Shown: in pieces, positions 63,880 to 64,000 of the stretch
How positions within the stretch are numbered: position 1 is the stretch's first letter
How the letters are laid out: each line of letters begins with the position of its first letter
Source: Glaciecola sp964621345
GTDB lineage: Bacteria; Pseudomonadota; Gammaproteobacteria; Enterobacterales; Alteromonadaceae
Direction: 5' to 3'
Assembly (NCBI GenBank): GCA_964621345.1
Contig: CAZUON010000008.1
Coordinates: 1 to 64,000 of the forward strand
DNA length: 64,000 nucleotides
Notes under the pieces: generated by a model
Databases searched by the model: none
What the model saw: the letters and a program-made list of their open reading frames with translations, nothing else
Told to the model about the DNA's origin: nothing
Made by a program: the position numbers and the translations under genes

Positions 63880-64000
63880 AGCAAACCTTTATTTCAGTAA
63901 GTGCACCTAGTTATAGTTTGATTATTGTGACATCTATCTATCTTTTGGGCTAGGCCATTAGTAAACAATTACCCTCTCAATAGGCAGTTTTATGGGAATT

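Overview
The window looks like chromosomal DNA of a marine gammaproteobacterium of the Alteromonadales (Glaciecola/Alteromonas-like). This rests on the protein types seen: PanP-type PLP aspartate decarboxylase in place of PanD, MaoP (YifE), TypA next to glnA/glnL/glnG, two-gene FadBA, PepQ, Slt, IspB, and a TonB receptor beside a TPR-sulfotransferase. The genus is inferred, not proven. One run of 100 N (55261-55360) marks a scaffold join, so contiguity across it is assumed. I see no prophage, CRISPR array or intact insertion sequence.

Layout. 1-1.1 kb: a small integron-like cassette array with three attC-like sites around a lipoprotein gene and a VOC-fold gene. 1.2-5.9 kb: small membrane or lipoprotein genes, an EamA permease, a CNNM/CBS membrane protein and DoxX. 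6-10.5 kb: a DEDD exonuclease, a YadGH-type ABC exporter, a TrmB-like methyltransferase and a frameshifted, degenerate EAL gene. 10.5-14.5 kb: panP and a two-component system. 14.6-21.8 kb: the nitrogen block (glnA, a DUF4124 gene, glnL, glnG), with a well-formed sigma-54/NtrC promoter at glnA, then typA. 21.8-31.2 kb: an SDR, a PatB-like C-S lyase, a YibQ-like deacetylase, a MerC-like protein, GDPD, EamA, psd, rsgA, orn and a two-receiver diguanylate cyclase.

31.4-37.2 kb: tRNA-Gly followed by a sucrose block: LacI regulator, amylosucrase/sucrose hydrolase, MFS permease and ROK fructokinase. A perfect LacI-type palindrome lies in the divergent promoter. 37.4-42.2 kb: maoP and an Att-like ABC exporter with a CrtC/AttH lipocalin-like lipoprotein. 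42.5-44.8 kb: ilvI-ilvH. 44.9-47.9 kb: an outer-membrane barrel protein, a chimeric gene remnant (tatA 5' end joined to a thiolase 3' end), then PAP2 phosphatase plus glycosyltransferase. 48.1-55.2 kb: fadBA, slt and pepQ. 55.4-63.9 kb: TPR-sulfotransferase, TonB-dependent receptor, BCCT transporter, MarR regulator and ispB.

How the genes work together. NtrB/NtrC and glnA form a complete nitrogen-assimilation control unit whose promoter spacing matches the enterobacterial layout. The sucrose genes form a PTS-free path: import, cleavage or transglucosylation, then fructose phosphorylation. FadBA carries out beta-oxidation, and IlvIH starts branched-chain amino-acid synthesis. The least ordinary features are the cassette array, the tatA/thiolase chimera, three genes whose reading frame only makes sense with an ATC or ATT start codon, and the split EAL gene. 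I found no clearly novel multi-gene system.
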